Source: Miniphocaeibacter massiliensis
GTDB taxonomy: Bacteria > Bacillota > Clostridia > Tissierellales > Peptoniphilaceae
Assembly (NCBI RefSeq): GCF_900232905.1
Contig: NZ_OCTQ01000005.1
Span: forward strand, 1 to 64,000
Direction: 5' to 3'
DNA length: 64,000 nt
The notes under the pieces were generated by a model. That model saw only the letters and a program-made list of their open reading frames with translations, made no database searches and was not told the origin of the DNA. Below, piece after piece: positions 31,888 to 41,168 of the stretch (within the stretch, counting starts at the first letter, position 1; the number at the start of each line of letters is the position of its first letter). The position numbers and the translations under genes were made by a program.

Positions 31888-33913
31888 GATTTACAGAAAA
31901 CTTGCTTTTCAAAATATAAAAAACAATAAAAATTTATACATTCCCTATGTAATAACTTCTTCTATAACAATATTTATGTATTATATTTTTTTAGCGATAC
32001 AAAATAGTCCAGATATTTTAAATTCAAGAGGAGGAAGTTATATTGTTATAGTTCTAGGCTTAGGAGAATATGTTATTACACTATTTTCAGCGATATTCTT
32101 GATATATACAAATAAGTTTTTAGTTAGAAACAGAGACAGAGAACTAGGGCTTATTAACATGCTTGGCGTGGATAAAAAAGGTATTTCCAAGATAATGATA
32201 TATGAAAATATAATTTTAACAGTTGTTAATATAGTTTTAGGAATAGTGGCTAGTGTTATTTTTAGTACAGTAATATTTTTATTAATTGGAAGATATTTAT
32301 CGATAGAATTATCTACTAAATTTTATGTTGATTTTAAAAGTATAATACAAACTATTGTAGTTTACGTGATAATATTTTCTGTTGTTTTAGTAGGAAATAT
32401 TATAAGGGTTAGGAGATTAAAACCTTTAGATTTATTAAAAGAAGCAGAAAAAGGAGAAAAAGAGCCTAAAGCGAATATTATTATCACTATTATTGGAGTA
32501 ATTTGTATAGGAGTAGGATATTACTTAGCTAATAGTACAGATAATGTTTTAGATGCAATGACTATATTTTTAGTAGCGGTTGTTTTAGTAATAGTTGGAA
32601 CGTATATACTTTTTGGAACTATTAGCATAGCAGTGTTAAAAATGTTTAAGAAAAACAAAAAGATTTATTATAAATCAAAAAATATGACATTCATATCTTC
32701 ACTTATATTTAGAATGAAGCAAAATGCAGTTAGTTTAGCTAATATTTGCGTTCTTAGCTCTATGGTTTTAGTAATGTTAGTTTCAACAACAGCATTAATA
32801 GGAAGTAAGGATAGCTATATAGATTCAATTTTTCCGAAAGATATCATAATAAGATATAGTGGAGAAGATTTAGAAAAAGAAAATAAAATAAAAAGTTTAA
32901 TTAATAAAAATTTAGAAAATAAAGATATTGAGCTATCTTCATACAGTTCTATTTCAAATAAGATAATAGGTGCAAAAGGAAATAGTGAACAAGGTTTTAA
33001 AGTGTTGCAGAATTTTGATGGAAGGGTAGATTTTAGTATAAAATTTATTTTTGTTTATAATATTGAAGATTATAATAAAATTAACAATAAAAATGAAAAA
33101 CTAAATGATGATGAAGCAATACTATATTCAAATAAAAATGAAAAACCGGATAAAATTAATATAGATGGAATTAATTTGAATATTAAAGAAAACTTAGATG
33201 ACGTAGATGGATTATTTAAAAATATGCCATTGGATTTATTTTCAACATATACACTTATTGTGAAAGATGAAGATAGTTTTTATAATTCTGTGATGGAAAA
33301 ATATGGTGAAAAAAGTACGGAAAAGTCTGAAATGAAAAATTTTGGAAAAGTCGAAGGATCAGAGACTCTAATATCTTTTAATTTAAAGGGAAATGAAGAA
33401 ACTATAAATAGTTGGGCAAATAAATTAGAGAATGAATTACAAAGTGAATATGGCATCGAAGAAAAAGAAGCAAATTTAACTAACAAATACAAAAGTGCAC
33501 AAGATTTTGTAGCTATTAATAGTGGGGTATTTGTAGTAACAATATTATTATCGGTTTTATTCTTAGTAGCAACTGTTATGATAATTTACTACAAACAAAT
33601 ATCTGAGGGAATGGAAGATGCAAAAAGTATTTCTATATTAAGTAAAATAGGAATGAGTAAAAAAGAAACTAGGAAAAATATATCTAGACAAACTAGAGTA
33701 GTGTTTTTTATGCCTCTAGTGGTTTCAATAATTCATATGATTGCAGCATCTACTCTTGTATATAATATAATTAGAATTATAGGAGTAGGAAATAGAGAAA
33801 TATTTATAAAGTCATGTGTAATTACAGTTATAGGATATTCTTTGCTATATGTAATTATGTATAAATTAACATCTAGAGCTTATCTGAGGGCAATAAATAG
33901 TATTGAGAATTAA
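31880..33913 (+). CDS. ABC transporter permease (BceB-like)
   Basis: 677 aa from the TTG at 31880 (GGAGG 8 bases upstream, overlapping the ATPase end by 8 bp); the GTG at 31871 overlaps that RBS. Topology is BceB-like: about ten membrane helices with two FtsX-type domains (NRDRELGLINMLGVDKKGI after helix 2, and SISILSKIGMSKKETRKNI near the end) and a large extracellular domain between helices 7 and 8 (about 315-540), which binds the peptide antibiotic. A strong terminator follows. Confidence 0.92.
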   Translation: MNKIYRKLAFQNIKNNKNLYIPYVITSSITIFMYYIFLAIQNSPDILNSRGGSYIVIVLGLGEYVITLFSAIFLIYTNKFLVRNRDRELGLINMLGVDKKGISKIMIYENIILTVVNIVLGIVASVIFSTVIFLLIGRYLSIELSTKFYVDFKSIIQTIVVYVIIFSVVLVGNIIRVRRLKPLDLLKEAEKGEKEPKANIIITIIGVICIGVGYYLANSTDNVLDAMTIFLVAVVLVIVGTYILFGTISIAVLKMFKKNKKIYYKSKNMTFISSLIFRMKQNAVSLANICVLSSMVLVMLVSTTALIGSKDSYIDSIFPKDIIIRYSGEDLEKENKIKSLINKNLENKDIELSSYSSISNKIIGAKGNSEQGFKVLQNFDGRVDFSIKFIFVYNIEDYNKINNKNEKLNDDEAILYSNKNEKPDKINIDGINLNIKENLDDVDGLFKNMPLDLFSTYTLIVKDEDSFYNSVMEKYGEKSTEKSEMKNFGKVEGSETLISFNLKGNEETINSWANKLENELQSEYGIEEKEANLTNKYKSAQDFVAINSGVFVVTILLSVLFLVATVMIIYYKQISEGMEDAKSISILSKIGMSKKETRKNISRQTRVVFFMPLVVSIIHMIAASTLVYNIIRIIGVGNREIFIKSCVITVIGYSLLYVIMYKLTSRAYLRAINSIEN

Positions 33914-33923
33914 GATTTTCTTA

Positions 33924-33967
33924 AAAAGATAAAGTTAAATTATATAATTTAACTTTATCTTTTTTTG
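33924..33967 (+). terminator. Rho-independent terminator
   Basis: A 17-bp perfect stem (AAGATAAAGTTAAATTA and its complement) with loop TA, followed by TTTTTTT. Confidence 0.92.
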
Positions 33968-34093
33968 TTTTACAATAAATATGAGGGAATGTAAAATAAT
34001 TGATATTAAAAATAAGTAGAATTACTTTAAATATCCTAAATTTACAATTTACTTAGTTAAAAAATGTAAAAATATAAGGAAGTATTTAATTTA

Positions 34094-34146
34094 AACCACA
34101 AAATATGCCTATGGTTTAGATAATGTGGTACTATATATAGTGTACT
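34094..34146 (+). promoter_or_regulatory. NrdR boxes upstream of nrdAB
   Basis: TACTATATATAGTGTA at 34129-34144 matches the palindromic NrdR box (ACACWATATWTWGTGT type). A weaker partner, CCACAAAATATGCC (from about 34096), lies about 31 bp upstream, the three-turn spacing NrdR uses. It implies repression of nrdAB by NrdR-ATP/dATP. Confidence 0.7.
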
Positions 34147-34167
34147 TAAAAAGGAATGGAGAAAGAC

Positions 34168-36699
34168 ATGAAAATTATAAAACGAGACGGAAATCATGTG
34201 GATTTTGACCTAAATAAGATAGTTAGGGCTATGGAAAAGGCATTTTCTTCGGTAAATAAAATAGTAGAAAAAGAAGAACTTGAAAAAATGGCAAAAGTTG
34301 TCGAAGAAACAGTATCAAATAAGTATCCTAAAGGGCATATTGTAACTGTTGAAGAAATACAAGATTTGGTAGAGTTAACTTTAATAGATAATAGTTACTA
34401 TGCTGTAGTAAAAAGCTATATTTTGTATAGAGCTCAACATAGTATGGACAGAAAAGTTGTTGAACAATTTGAAGATTTTATTTCAGACCAAGATATTTTA
34501 AATATTATTAAAAGCATTCAAGACGATTATGATAGAACTAGATATGAGATAGAACAACTTTATATAAAATTCACATCCTTTGTAAAAAAAGGGATGAATG
34601 ATAGAGATTATTTAAAAGTATTAATAAGAGCAGCTTCAGAGCTAACAAGTAAAGAAGCACCAGACTGGGAGTATATTTCTGCTAGATTTTACTGTTATGA
34701 GCTTGAAACACAGATAGAAGAAGAGTGTGTAAGATACGATATTCAAGACTTTAAAACTAAAATAAAGTTTTTAGAAGAACAAGGACTTTACGGACCTTAC
34801 ATTAGAGAAAATTATTCAAATGACGATATAGATGAACTTGAAAAAGTAATAGACAAGTCTAGAAATAAATTATTCACTTACAGTTCAATAGAGCTTGTGT
34901 CTAAAAGGTATTTAATAAAAACTCATGACAATAAAATAATGGAAACACCACAAGAGATGTTTATGGGAATAGCTATGCATTTAGCAATTCCAGAAGGAAA
35001 GAACAAAGTAGAATGGGCAAAAAGATTCTATGATGTTTACAGTAATTTACAAGTTACAGTTGCAACACCTACTATGAGTAATGCTAGAAAGCCGTTCCAC
35101 CAATTAAGTTCTTGTTTTATAGATACTGTTCCTGACAGCTTAGACGGAATTTACCGCTCAATAGACAATTTTGCACAAGTTTCAAAACACGGTGGCGGAA
35201 TGGGAATGTACTTTGGAAAAGTTAGAGCTACAGGTTCTGATATAAGAGGATTTAAAGGTGTAGCAGGTGGAATTGTACGTTGGATAAAACTTGCAAACGA
35301 CACAGCGGTAGCAGTAGACCAACTAGGAGTAAGACAAGGTTCAGTTGCTGTGTATTTAGATGTTTGGCATAAAGATATTCCAGAGTTTTTACAACTTCGT
35401 ACAAATAATGGTGACGATAGATTAAAAGCACACGATGTTTTTCCAGCGGTTTGTTACCCAGACCTTTTTTGGAAACTAGCAAAAAATGATATAAACGCAG
35501 ACTGGTATTTAATGGATCCACATGAAATTATGGTTGTTAAAGGCTGGTGTTTAGAAGATTCTTACGGAGAAGATTGGGAAGAAAAATACTGGGATTGTGT
35601 AAATGATTCTAGAATAGACAAGAGAGTTATTTCAGTAAAAGACTTAGTAAGGTTAATTATAAAATCATTGACAGAGACAGGTACTCCTTTTGCATTTAAC
35701 AGAGATACTGTTAATAAGATGAATCCAAACAAACATAAAGGAATAATATATTCATCTAATCTTTGTACAGAGATTTTACAAAATATGAGTGAAATAGAAA
35801 CAGTATCTCAAGAGATAGAAGACGAAAATGGAGATACAATAGTAGTAACTAAGACTAAAGCAGGTGATTTTGTAGTTTGTAACTTAGCATCACTAGTTTT
35901 AGGAAACATAGATATAAATAACCAAGAAGAATTACAGTATATTGTAGAAACAGCAGTTAGAGGACTAGATAATGTCATAGACTTAAACTACTATCCTATA
36001 CCATATGCTAGAATTACAAACAAGAAATATCGTTCAATTGGACTTGGAACTTCAGGTTACCACCACGCTCTAGTAAAAGAGGGTATAATGTGGTCAGATA
36101 TTGAAGAACATGTACAATTTGCAGATAGATTATATGAAGATATAAATTATTATGCTATTGAAGCAAGTATGAAAATATCAAAAGAAAAAGGTTCCTATGA
36201 ATTTTTTGAAGGTTCAGAATGGCAAAGTGGAGAGTACTTTACTAGAAGAAGTTATATAAGCGAAAAATGGGAACAACTAGAAGAAGATATTCAAAAAAAT
36301 GGACTTAGAAACGGTTATATAATGGCAGTAGCACCAACAGGTTCAACTTCAATTATAGCTGGCACTACAGCAGCAGTAGACCCTGTAATGAACAGATATT
36401 TCTTAGAAGAGAAAAAAGGTTCAATAGTTCCAAGAGTTGCACCAGGACTTAATCCAAAAACATTTTGGACTTACGAAAATGCTCACGAAATAGACCAAAC
36501 CCATGTAGTTAGAGCAGCAGGAGTAAGACAAAGACATATAGACCAAGGTCAGTCTATTAACCTTTATATAACAACAGAATTTACAATGAGAATGATTTTG
36601 AATTTATATGTAAAAGCATGGGAAAACGGAGTAAAGACTATATACTATGTTAGAAGTAAGTCTTTAGAAGTTGAAGAATGTGATTCTTGTTCAGCATAA
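34168..36699 (+). CDS. nrdA: Class I ribonucleotide reductase, alpha subunit
   Basis: 843 aa from the ATG at 34168 (GGAG 6 bases upstream; an earlier ATG at 34156 abuts the AAGGA). An N-terminal ATP cone (MKIIKRDGNHVDFDLNKIV, 1-95) gives allosteric activity control. The active site shows the HQLSSCF Cys, SSNLCTEI (Asn-Cys-Glu triad), VVCNLASL Cys, PTGSTSIIAGTTA, and the radical-transfer pair in IYYVRSK. The C-terminal CDSC delivers reducing equivalents. It reduces NDPs to dNDPs with NrdB, encoded 12 bp downstream. Confidence 0.95.
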   Translation: MKIIKRDGNHVDFDLNKIVRAMEKAFSSVNKIVEKEELEKMAKVVEETVSNKYPKGHIVTVEEIQDLVELTLIDNSYYAVVKSYILYRAQHSMDRKVVEQFEDFISDQDILNIIKSIQDDYDRTRYEIEQLYIKFTSFVKKGMNDRDYLKVLIRAASELTSKEAPDWEYISARFYCYELETQIEEECVRYDIQDFKTKIKFLEEQGLYGPYIRENYSNDDIDELEKVIDKSRNKLFTYSSIELVSKRYLIKTHDNKIMETPQEMFMGIAMHLAIPEGKNKVEWAKRFYDVYSNLQVTVATPTMSNARKPFHQLSSCFIDTVPDSLDGIYRSIDNFAQVSKHGGGMGMYFGKVRATGSDIRGFKGVAGGIVRWIKLANDTAVAVDQLGVRQGSVAVYLDVWHKDIPEFLQLRTNNGDDRLKAHDVFPAVCYPDLFWKLAKNDINADWYLMDPHEIMVVKGWCLEDSYGEDWEEKYWDCVNDSRIDKRVISVKDLVRLIIKSLTETGTPFAFNRDTVNKMNPNKHKGIIYSSNLCTEILQNMSEIETVSQEIEDENGDTIVVTKTKAGDFVVCNLASLVLGNIDINNQEELQYIVETAVRGLDNVIDLNYYPIPYARITNKKYRSIGLGTSGYHHALVKEGIMWSDIEEHVQFADRLYEDINYYAIEASMKISKEKGSYEFFEGSEWQSGEYFTRRSYISEKWEQLEEDIQKNGLRNGYIMAVAPTGSTSIIAGTTAAVDPVMNRYFLEEKKGSIVPRVAPGLNPKTFWTYENAHEIDQTHVVRAAGVRQRHIDQGQSINLYITTEFTMRMILNLYVKAWENGVKTIYYVRSKSLEVEECDSCSA

Positions 36700-36711
36700 G
36701 GAGGAAGTAAA

Positions 36712-37755
36712 ATGCATGATTTAAACAGAAAAGGTCTTTTTAACGAAAATGGAGATATTGAACTTAGCAAAAGAAGAATGATTAATGGAAACACCACTAA
36801 TCTTAACGACTTTAACAATATAAAATACACTTGGACATCTGACTGGTACAGACAAGCTATGAACAATTTTTGGATACCAGAAGAAATTAATTTGACACAA
36901 GATATTAAAGATTACAGAAAACTAGACGAACATGAAAGAAGAGCTTACGACAAGACTCTTTCTTTCTTGGTTTTCTTAGACAGCATTCAAACAGCGAATT
37001 TACCTAATGTTGGAGAATATGTAACAGCTAATGAAGTAAACTTGTGTTTGACAATTCAGGCCTTTCAAGAGGCTGTACATAGCCAAAGTTATGGTTATAT
37101 ACTAGATACAATTTGTTCACCAGAAGAACGTTCAGAAATTTTATACCAATGGAAAGACGACAAGCACCTACTAGCAAGAAACAAGTTTATAGGAAATTTA
37201 TACAATGAATTTTTAGACGACAAGTCAAAAATTGCACTTGTAAAAACAATGGTAGCAAACTATATACTAGAAGGAGTTTACTTCTATTCTGGATTTATGT
37301 TTTTCTACAGTCTTGGAAGAATAGGAAAAATGCCAGGGACAGTTCAAGAAATTAGATATATAAATAGAGACGAAAATACACATCTATGGTTATTTAGATC
37401 TATTTTACTAGAACTTAAAAAAGAAGAACCTGAAATTTTCACAGAAGAAAACGTAGAAATGTTTAGAGATATGATAAAACAAGGGGTAGAAGAAGAAATA
37501 GCTTGGGGACAATATGTACTTGGAGATAATATTCAAGGAATAAATATGGAAATGGTAGATAGCTATATTAGATACCTTGGAAACTTACGCTCGACAGGAC
37601 TTGGATTTGGAGTGTTGTATCCAGGTTATGAAAACGAGCCAGAGTCAATGAAATGGGTAAGTGAATATAGTGACCCTAATGGTGTAAAAACAGACTTCTT
37701 TGAAGGCAAAGTAACAGCATATGCAAAAAGCTCAGTAATAGAAGATGATTTATAA
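36712..37755 (+). CDS. nrdB: Class I ribonucleotide reductase, beta subunit
   Basis: 347 aa ferritin-like di-iron protein. Metal ligands Asp90 (FLVFLDS), Glu120 and His123 (QEAVHSQSY), then the Glu of LEGVYFYSG and Glu/His of RDENTHLW. Tyr127, four residues after His123, is at the radical-tyrosine position. No nrdI is adjacent, so it reads as class Ia rather than Mn-dependent Ib. AGGAGG precedes the ATG. Confidence 0.95.
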   Translation: MHDLNRKGLFNENGDIELSKRRMINGNTTNLNDFNNIKYTWTSDWYRQAMNNFWIPEEINLTQDIKDYRKLDEHERRAYDKTLSFLVFLDSIQTANLPNVGEYVTANEVNLCLTIQAFQEAVHSQSYGYILDTICSPEERSEILYQWKDDKHLLARNKFIGNLYNEFLDDKSKIALVKTMVANYILEGVYFYSGFMFFYSLGRIGKMPGTVQEIRYINRDENTHLWLFRSILLELKKEEPEIFTEENVEMFRDMIKQGVEEEIAWGQYVLGDNIQGINMEMVDSYIRYLGNLRSTGLGFGVLYPGYENEPESMKWVSEYSDPNGVKTDFFEGKVTAYAKSSVIEDDL

Positions 37756-37786
37756 AAGAACTAGATAAATCTAGTTCTTTTTTATA
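37754..37786. terminator. Bidirectional terminator
   Basis: AAGAACTAGA-TAAA-TCTAGTTCTT plus T run, between nrdB and the convergent recombinase. Confidence 0.85.
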
Positions 37787-38678
37787 TATATTGGCGTAAA
37801 TTATATTTAGACAAAACCTCTCTTTTTCTAGCAGAAGAAACGCTAGTATAAATTTCAGTAGTAGTTATACTAGAATGTCCTAAAAGTTCTTGTATATCTC
37901 TTAAATTTGCGCCGTTATCTAGCAAACCTGTTGCAAAGCTATGCCTTAAATAGTGAGGAGTAGCATTTGGGTTAATATTAGCTAAATTTTTATATTTTCT
38001 AAAAATATCTTCAAGACCAAATATAGAGATTCTATTACCATACTTATTTAAAAACAAAGCTTTTTCATTTTTAGAAGGGTAGTATTCTGATCTTATAGCA
38101 ATATAATTTGAAATTGCTTCTTGAGTTTGTAAATTTGTAATAAATAAAATTCTTTCTTTTTTATTTTTCCCGCGTACAATAATTTTATTTTCATTTTCTA
38201 TATAATCTAAAATATTAATATTACTAATTTCGCTTATTCTAAGTCCTAAACTAATGAGTATTTCTAATATAGCTAAATTACGAACTTGATCTCTGAGTTT
38301 TTTAGGAGACAATTTATTTTCAAAGGTTACAGAAGAAAGTAAATTTTTAATTTCTCTATTTGAGAGAGTTTTAGGAAGATTCTTTTCCTTTCTTATGGAG
38401 ATTTTGGGCAAATCAAATTTTTCAATTACATTTTTTTCAAAAAGATAGTTAATATACATTTTAATAGTGATAAGTTTTCTTTTTTTAGTATTAGAGGTAT
38501 AGTAGCTACTTTGAGTTAAAAATTTCATATAGTTAGGAATTCCCAGAGAAAAAGAATATTTGTAAGAAATAAGATATTCGTTAAGTTTAAGTAAATCAAA
38601 ATAATAAGCATTTAAAGTTTTAGTCGATAAATTTTCTAGCTTTTTTGTTTCAATAAAATTGATAATAGTATTTTCCAT
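37782..38678 (-). CDS. Tyrosine recombinase (XerC/D-like)
   Basis: 298 aa, usual XerC/D length. N-terminal SAM-like core-binding domain 1-95, catalytic domain 105-298 with the full set Arg147 (SLGLRISE), Lys171, His242 and Arg245 (PHYLRHSFAT), His268 (LLGHSSI) and nucleophile Tyr277 (EIYTSV). AAGGAG precedes the ATG. It could be a chromosome-dimer resolvase, but it lies 110 bp from a 31-bp inverted repeat that frames a 3.4-kb convergent gene pair, which makes a local inversion role plausible. It shares the intergenic region with the divergent NTPase gene. Confidence 0.9.
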   Translation of the reverse strand: MENTIINFIETKKLENLSTKTLNAYYFDLLKLNEYLISYKYSFSLGIPNYMKFLTQSSYYTSNTKKRKLITIKMYINYLFEKNVIEKFDLPKISIRKEKNLPKTLSNREIKNLLSSVTFENKLSPKKLRDQVRNLAILEILISLGLRISEISNINILDYIENENKIIVRGKNKKERILFITNLQTQEAISNYIAIRSEYYPSKNEKALFLNKYGNRISIFGLEDIFRKYKNLANINPNATPHYLRHSFATGLLDNGANLRDIQELLGHSSITTTEIYTSVSSARKREVLSKYNLRQYI

Positions 38679-38716
38679 ATATAACTCCTTGATATTAATA
38701 TATTATTATTTAAATA

Positions 38717-38725
38717 TGCTATAAT
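38717..38725 (+). promoter_or_regulatory. Extended -10 promoter outside the inverted-repeat cassette
   Basis: TGCTATAAT, about 60 bp before the left inverted repeat, pointing into it. It would transcribe whichever cassette gene adjoins the left repeat. I find no equally good promoter pointing inward on the right side. Confidence 0.55.
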
Positions 38726-38787
38726 GAATAAAATATGACAACGTTATTTTTGAATAATAGCATCATAAAGATACTATATAACAAAGG

Positions 38788-38818
38788 TCATAATAATATA
38801 CAATTATTTGGAGGTTTT
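38788..38818 (+). repeat. Left 31-bp inverted repeat
   Basis: Identical over 31 bases to the reverse complement of 42200-42230. The core AATAAT-ATACA-ATTATT is itself an imperfect dyad like a tyrosine-recombinase core site, and the repeat ends with GGAGGTTTT, the RBS of the NTPase gene. Similarity stops sharply outside the repeat. Confidence 0.9.
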
Positions 38819-38819
38819 A

Positions 38820-41168
38820 GTGAAAGAGTTTGATATTTGGTGCGATAAACTACATGAAATTTTTGATTATATAAATAATAAATTTAATTGTGAAAAAAAA
38901 TCATCTGAAATTATTGTAATATCAGGTTTAAAAAATTCAGGTAAATCAAGACTTGTTAAACAATGTATTGATAATATTAATTTAGGTGATAATTTAAAAA
39001 ATATAGGAAGTATTATTAAAATTACTGCTGAAGAAGTTTTAATGAATCAAGAGTTAAAAACTAGAAATAAACCTATTTTAGAGAAAGTTTTAAATAAAAT
39101 AGAAATTACCGTGCCATCAGTGGAGTTATTAGGTGTTAAATTTTCTATTGATTTACAAAAAAAGATACTAGACTTTTTAAATAATAAAAAAATTAATATT
39201 ATCTGGTTTGAAGATGTTACAGCAAATGGTCTATTATCGGTAAAAAAAGTTGAAGAGTATATAAATGAATTTGAAGAATCTTCCGTAATATCAATAATTA
39301 CTACTGAAGAAAACAGAGTATCTGACTATTTTAAAAAAATTAATAAAAATACTGAATGTTTTTATAATCCAATAATAACTTTTAGTCATTATATAGAAAT
39401 AAAGCACAAATTAAGTGAAGATAGTAAGACTACTTATGAGACTATTTTAAAAAAATTAAAAGCCTTAAATGATGATAAAAAAGTAGAACATTATATAAAC
39501 TTAAGTAATGGTTCTTATGGAAATCTTGAATATTTTCTTAAACATAAAGAAGATGAAGATATTAGAAATATTAAAGAAGATAAAGATATTTTAAAAGAAT
39601 TATTTCTTGTCAAAGAAAATGAAGAAACAGATATTCAAAAATCATTATTACTTTTACTTTCCATGCCAATAGGTATACCTATAGAATGGTTTGATACATT
39701 GTTTCAAAAAGCAAAATTTGATTATATAAATTATTTGGAAAATTTAAAGAAAAGAGATCTAGTGGAAGAGAAGAACAACTATTATTCAATAAAGGAGAAT
39801 ATTCCTATTTATGTAAAAAATTATACTATAAATTTAAAAAATAAAAAAGAACAAAGATTAACTGCTAAGTTAATCGATTTTTTTATGAAAAAAGAAATCC
39901 CTGAAAATTATTTTTTAAGATTTCAGAACGCCAAATTATTTGATGGTAATTTAGCTGAAGGCTATAATTTTATATATATATTAAGGAATAATTCTACTCA
40001 ATTAGAAGATGAATTTATAAACGAAGATTATTCACGTATATTAAAAATATTGAAAAATGATTTGATAAAAGATGATAAAGAATTATTAAAAATTTATAAT
40101 GAATTAAGCAAAATAAATATAATGAAATTTCCAACTATTATATCTGCAGAGATTACATACCACAAATTGAAAATTTTATTAGAGTGTAGTTATAATATTA
40201 GAAAAGAAATAAAACCTAAAATAAAGGGATTGTTGTACGAATCTATAAAGATTTTTTATGATTTAATTGAAAGCTACGAAAATGAAATGTTAATAAAATT
40301 AGGTATATTATTAGCCCCAGAAATAATAAACTATTTATCATTTGAAGAAATTTCTGATGCAAAAAAAATTTACAAAATAGTTGAAGAGAAAATTTTTTCT
40401 TTAATGAAATCTAATTATTCTTATTATAAGTATTATGATGTAATTCGCAGAGGCATATCAACGAGCATAGTTAGTTATAGAAAATCTAGCTATGAATTAT
40501 GGTCAATAATAAATGAATTTGAAACAGAAGTAAATGATTTTTTAGACTATGACAAAATAATTCCAATGATTTTTTCAAATTTGCTTGGAATCTCTTTTTA
40601 TTTAGATATAGAAACAATTAATGATGTTATGGGCTTTTATGAAAGAAATAAAAAAAATATAGATAATTATACAAATAAAAATTATAAAATAAAAAATAAT
40701 ATTTTATTATCTAAATTTTTACTGAATTATGAGAAAAAAGAACTAATTGAAAAATTTTCTAAAATAAAAGACAAACATGTTTCCGCAATTAATTATGCTG
40801 GTATGCTTTTTTATAGTGAAGATTATGAAAATGCATATAATATTTTAGATGAAATATTAAAAAAAGAAAAAACAGATGATTTTTATATATTCTTTTGTCA
40901 ATATAATAAATGCTTAATTGATATAGTTCAACAAAATGATAACAATATAGCTGAACGAATTGATGAATTAATAGTTCCGTCACTTTTTACGGATAGCAAT
41001 ATTGTTGACCATTTTATTGAACGAAAGGAAAAACTTTTATACTTATATCAAAATTATGGCAACTTAAAATCTCAACAAATAGATCTGTTTTTTTCAAACA
41101 ATTATAAACATATTCCACCTATATTTTGTAAGGCATGGAGTTTTAGTGATTATCAGTATTGGAGCTAA
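38820..41168 (+). CDS. P-loop NTPase with helical-repeat tail, unknown
   Basis: 782 aa from the GTG at 38820 (GGAGG 5 bases upstream; the in-frame TTG at 38808 overlaps the RBS). Walker A is VISGLKNSGKSRLV (about 29-42), Walker B IIWFED (about 128-133). A winged-helix-like region follows (about 270-340, ...DYINYLENLKKRDLVEEKNNYYSI), and the last 430 residues are alpha-helical, TPR-like. The order NTPase-wHTH-helical repeats is that of STAND/AAA signal NTPases, but I cannot name a family. Codon use is very AT-rich, like its convergent partner, with which it overlaps by 26 bp at the 3' end. Confidence 0.75.
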   Translation: MKEFDIWCDKLHEIFDYINNKFNCEKKSSEIIVISGLKNSGKSRLVKQCIDNINLGDNLKNIGSIIKITAEEVLMNQELKTRNKPILEKVLNKIEITVPSVELLGVKFSIDLQKKILDFLNNKKINIIWFEDVTANGLLSVKKVEEYINEFEESSVISIITTEENRVSDYFKKINKNTECFYNPIITFSHYIEIKHKLSEDSKTTYETILKKLKALNDDKKVEHYINLSNGSYGNLEYFLKHKEDEDIRNIKEDKDILKELFLVKENEETDIQKSLLLLLSMPIGIPIEWFDTLFQKAKFDYINYLENLKKRDLVEEKNNYYSIKENIPIYVKNYTINLKNKKEQRLTAKLIDFFMKKEIPENYFLRFQNAKLFDGNLAEGYNFIYILRNNSTQLEDEFINEDYSRILKILKNDLIKDDKELLKIYNELSKINIMKFPTIISAEITYHKLKILLECSYNIRKEIKPKIKGLLYESIKIFYDLIESYENEMLIKLGILLAPEIINYLSFEEISDAKKIYKIVEEKIFSLMKSNYSYYKYYDVIRRGISTSIVSYRKSSYELWSIINEFETEVNDFLDYDKIIPMIFSNLLGISFYLDIETINDVMGFYERNKKNIDNYTNKNYKIKNNILLSKFLLNYEKKELIEKFSKIKDKHVSAINYAGMLFYSEDYENAYNILDEILKKEKTDDFYIFFCQYNKCLIDIVQQNDNNIAERIDELIVPSLFTDSNIVDHFIERKEKLLYLYQNYGNLKSQQIDLFFSNNYKHIPPIFCKAWSFSDYQYWS

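Noticed and set aside
38679-38712. Third copy of the 31-bp repeat in the leader of the recombinase gene
   Set aside because: Only about 11 bases (ATAATAATATA) agree in a very AT-rich stretch, which can be chance.
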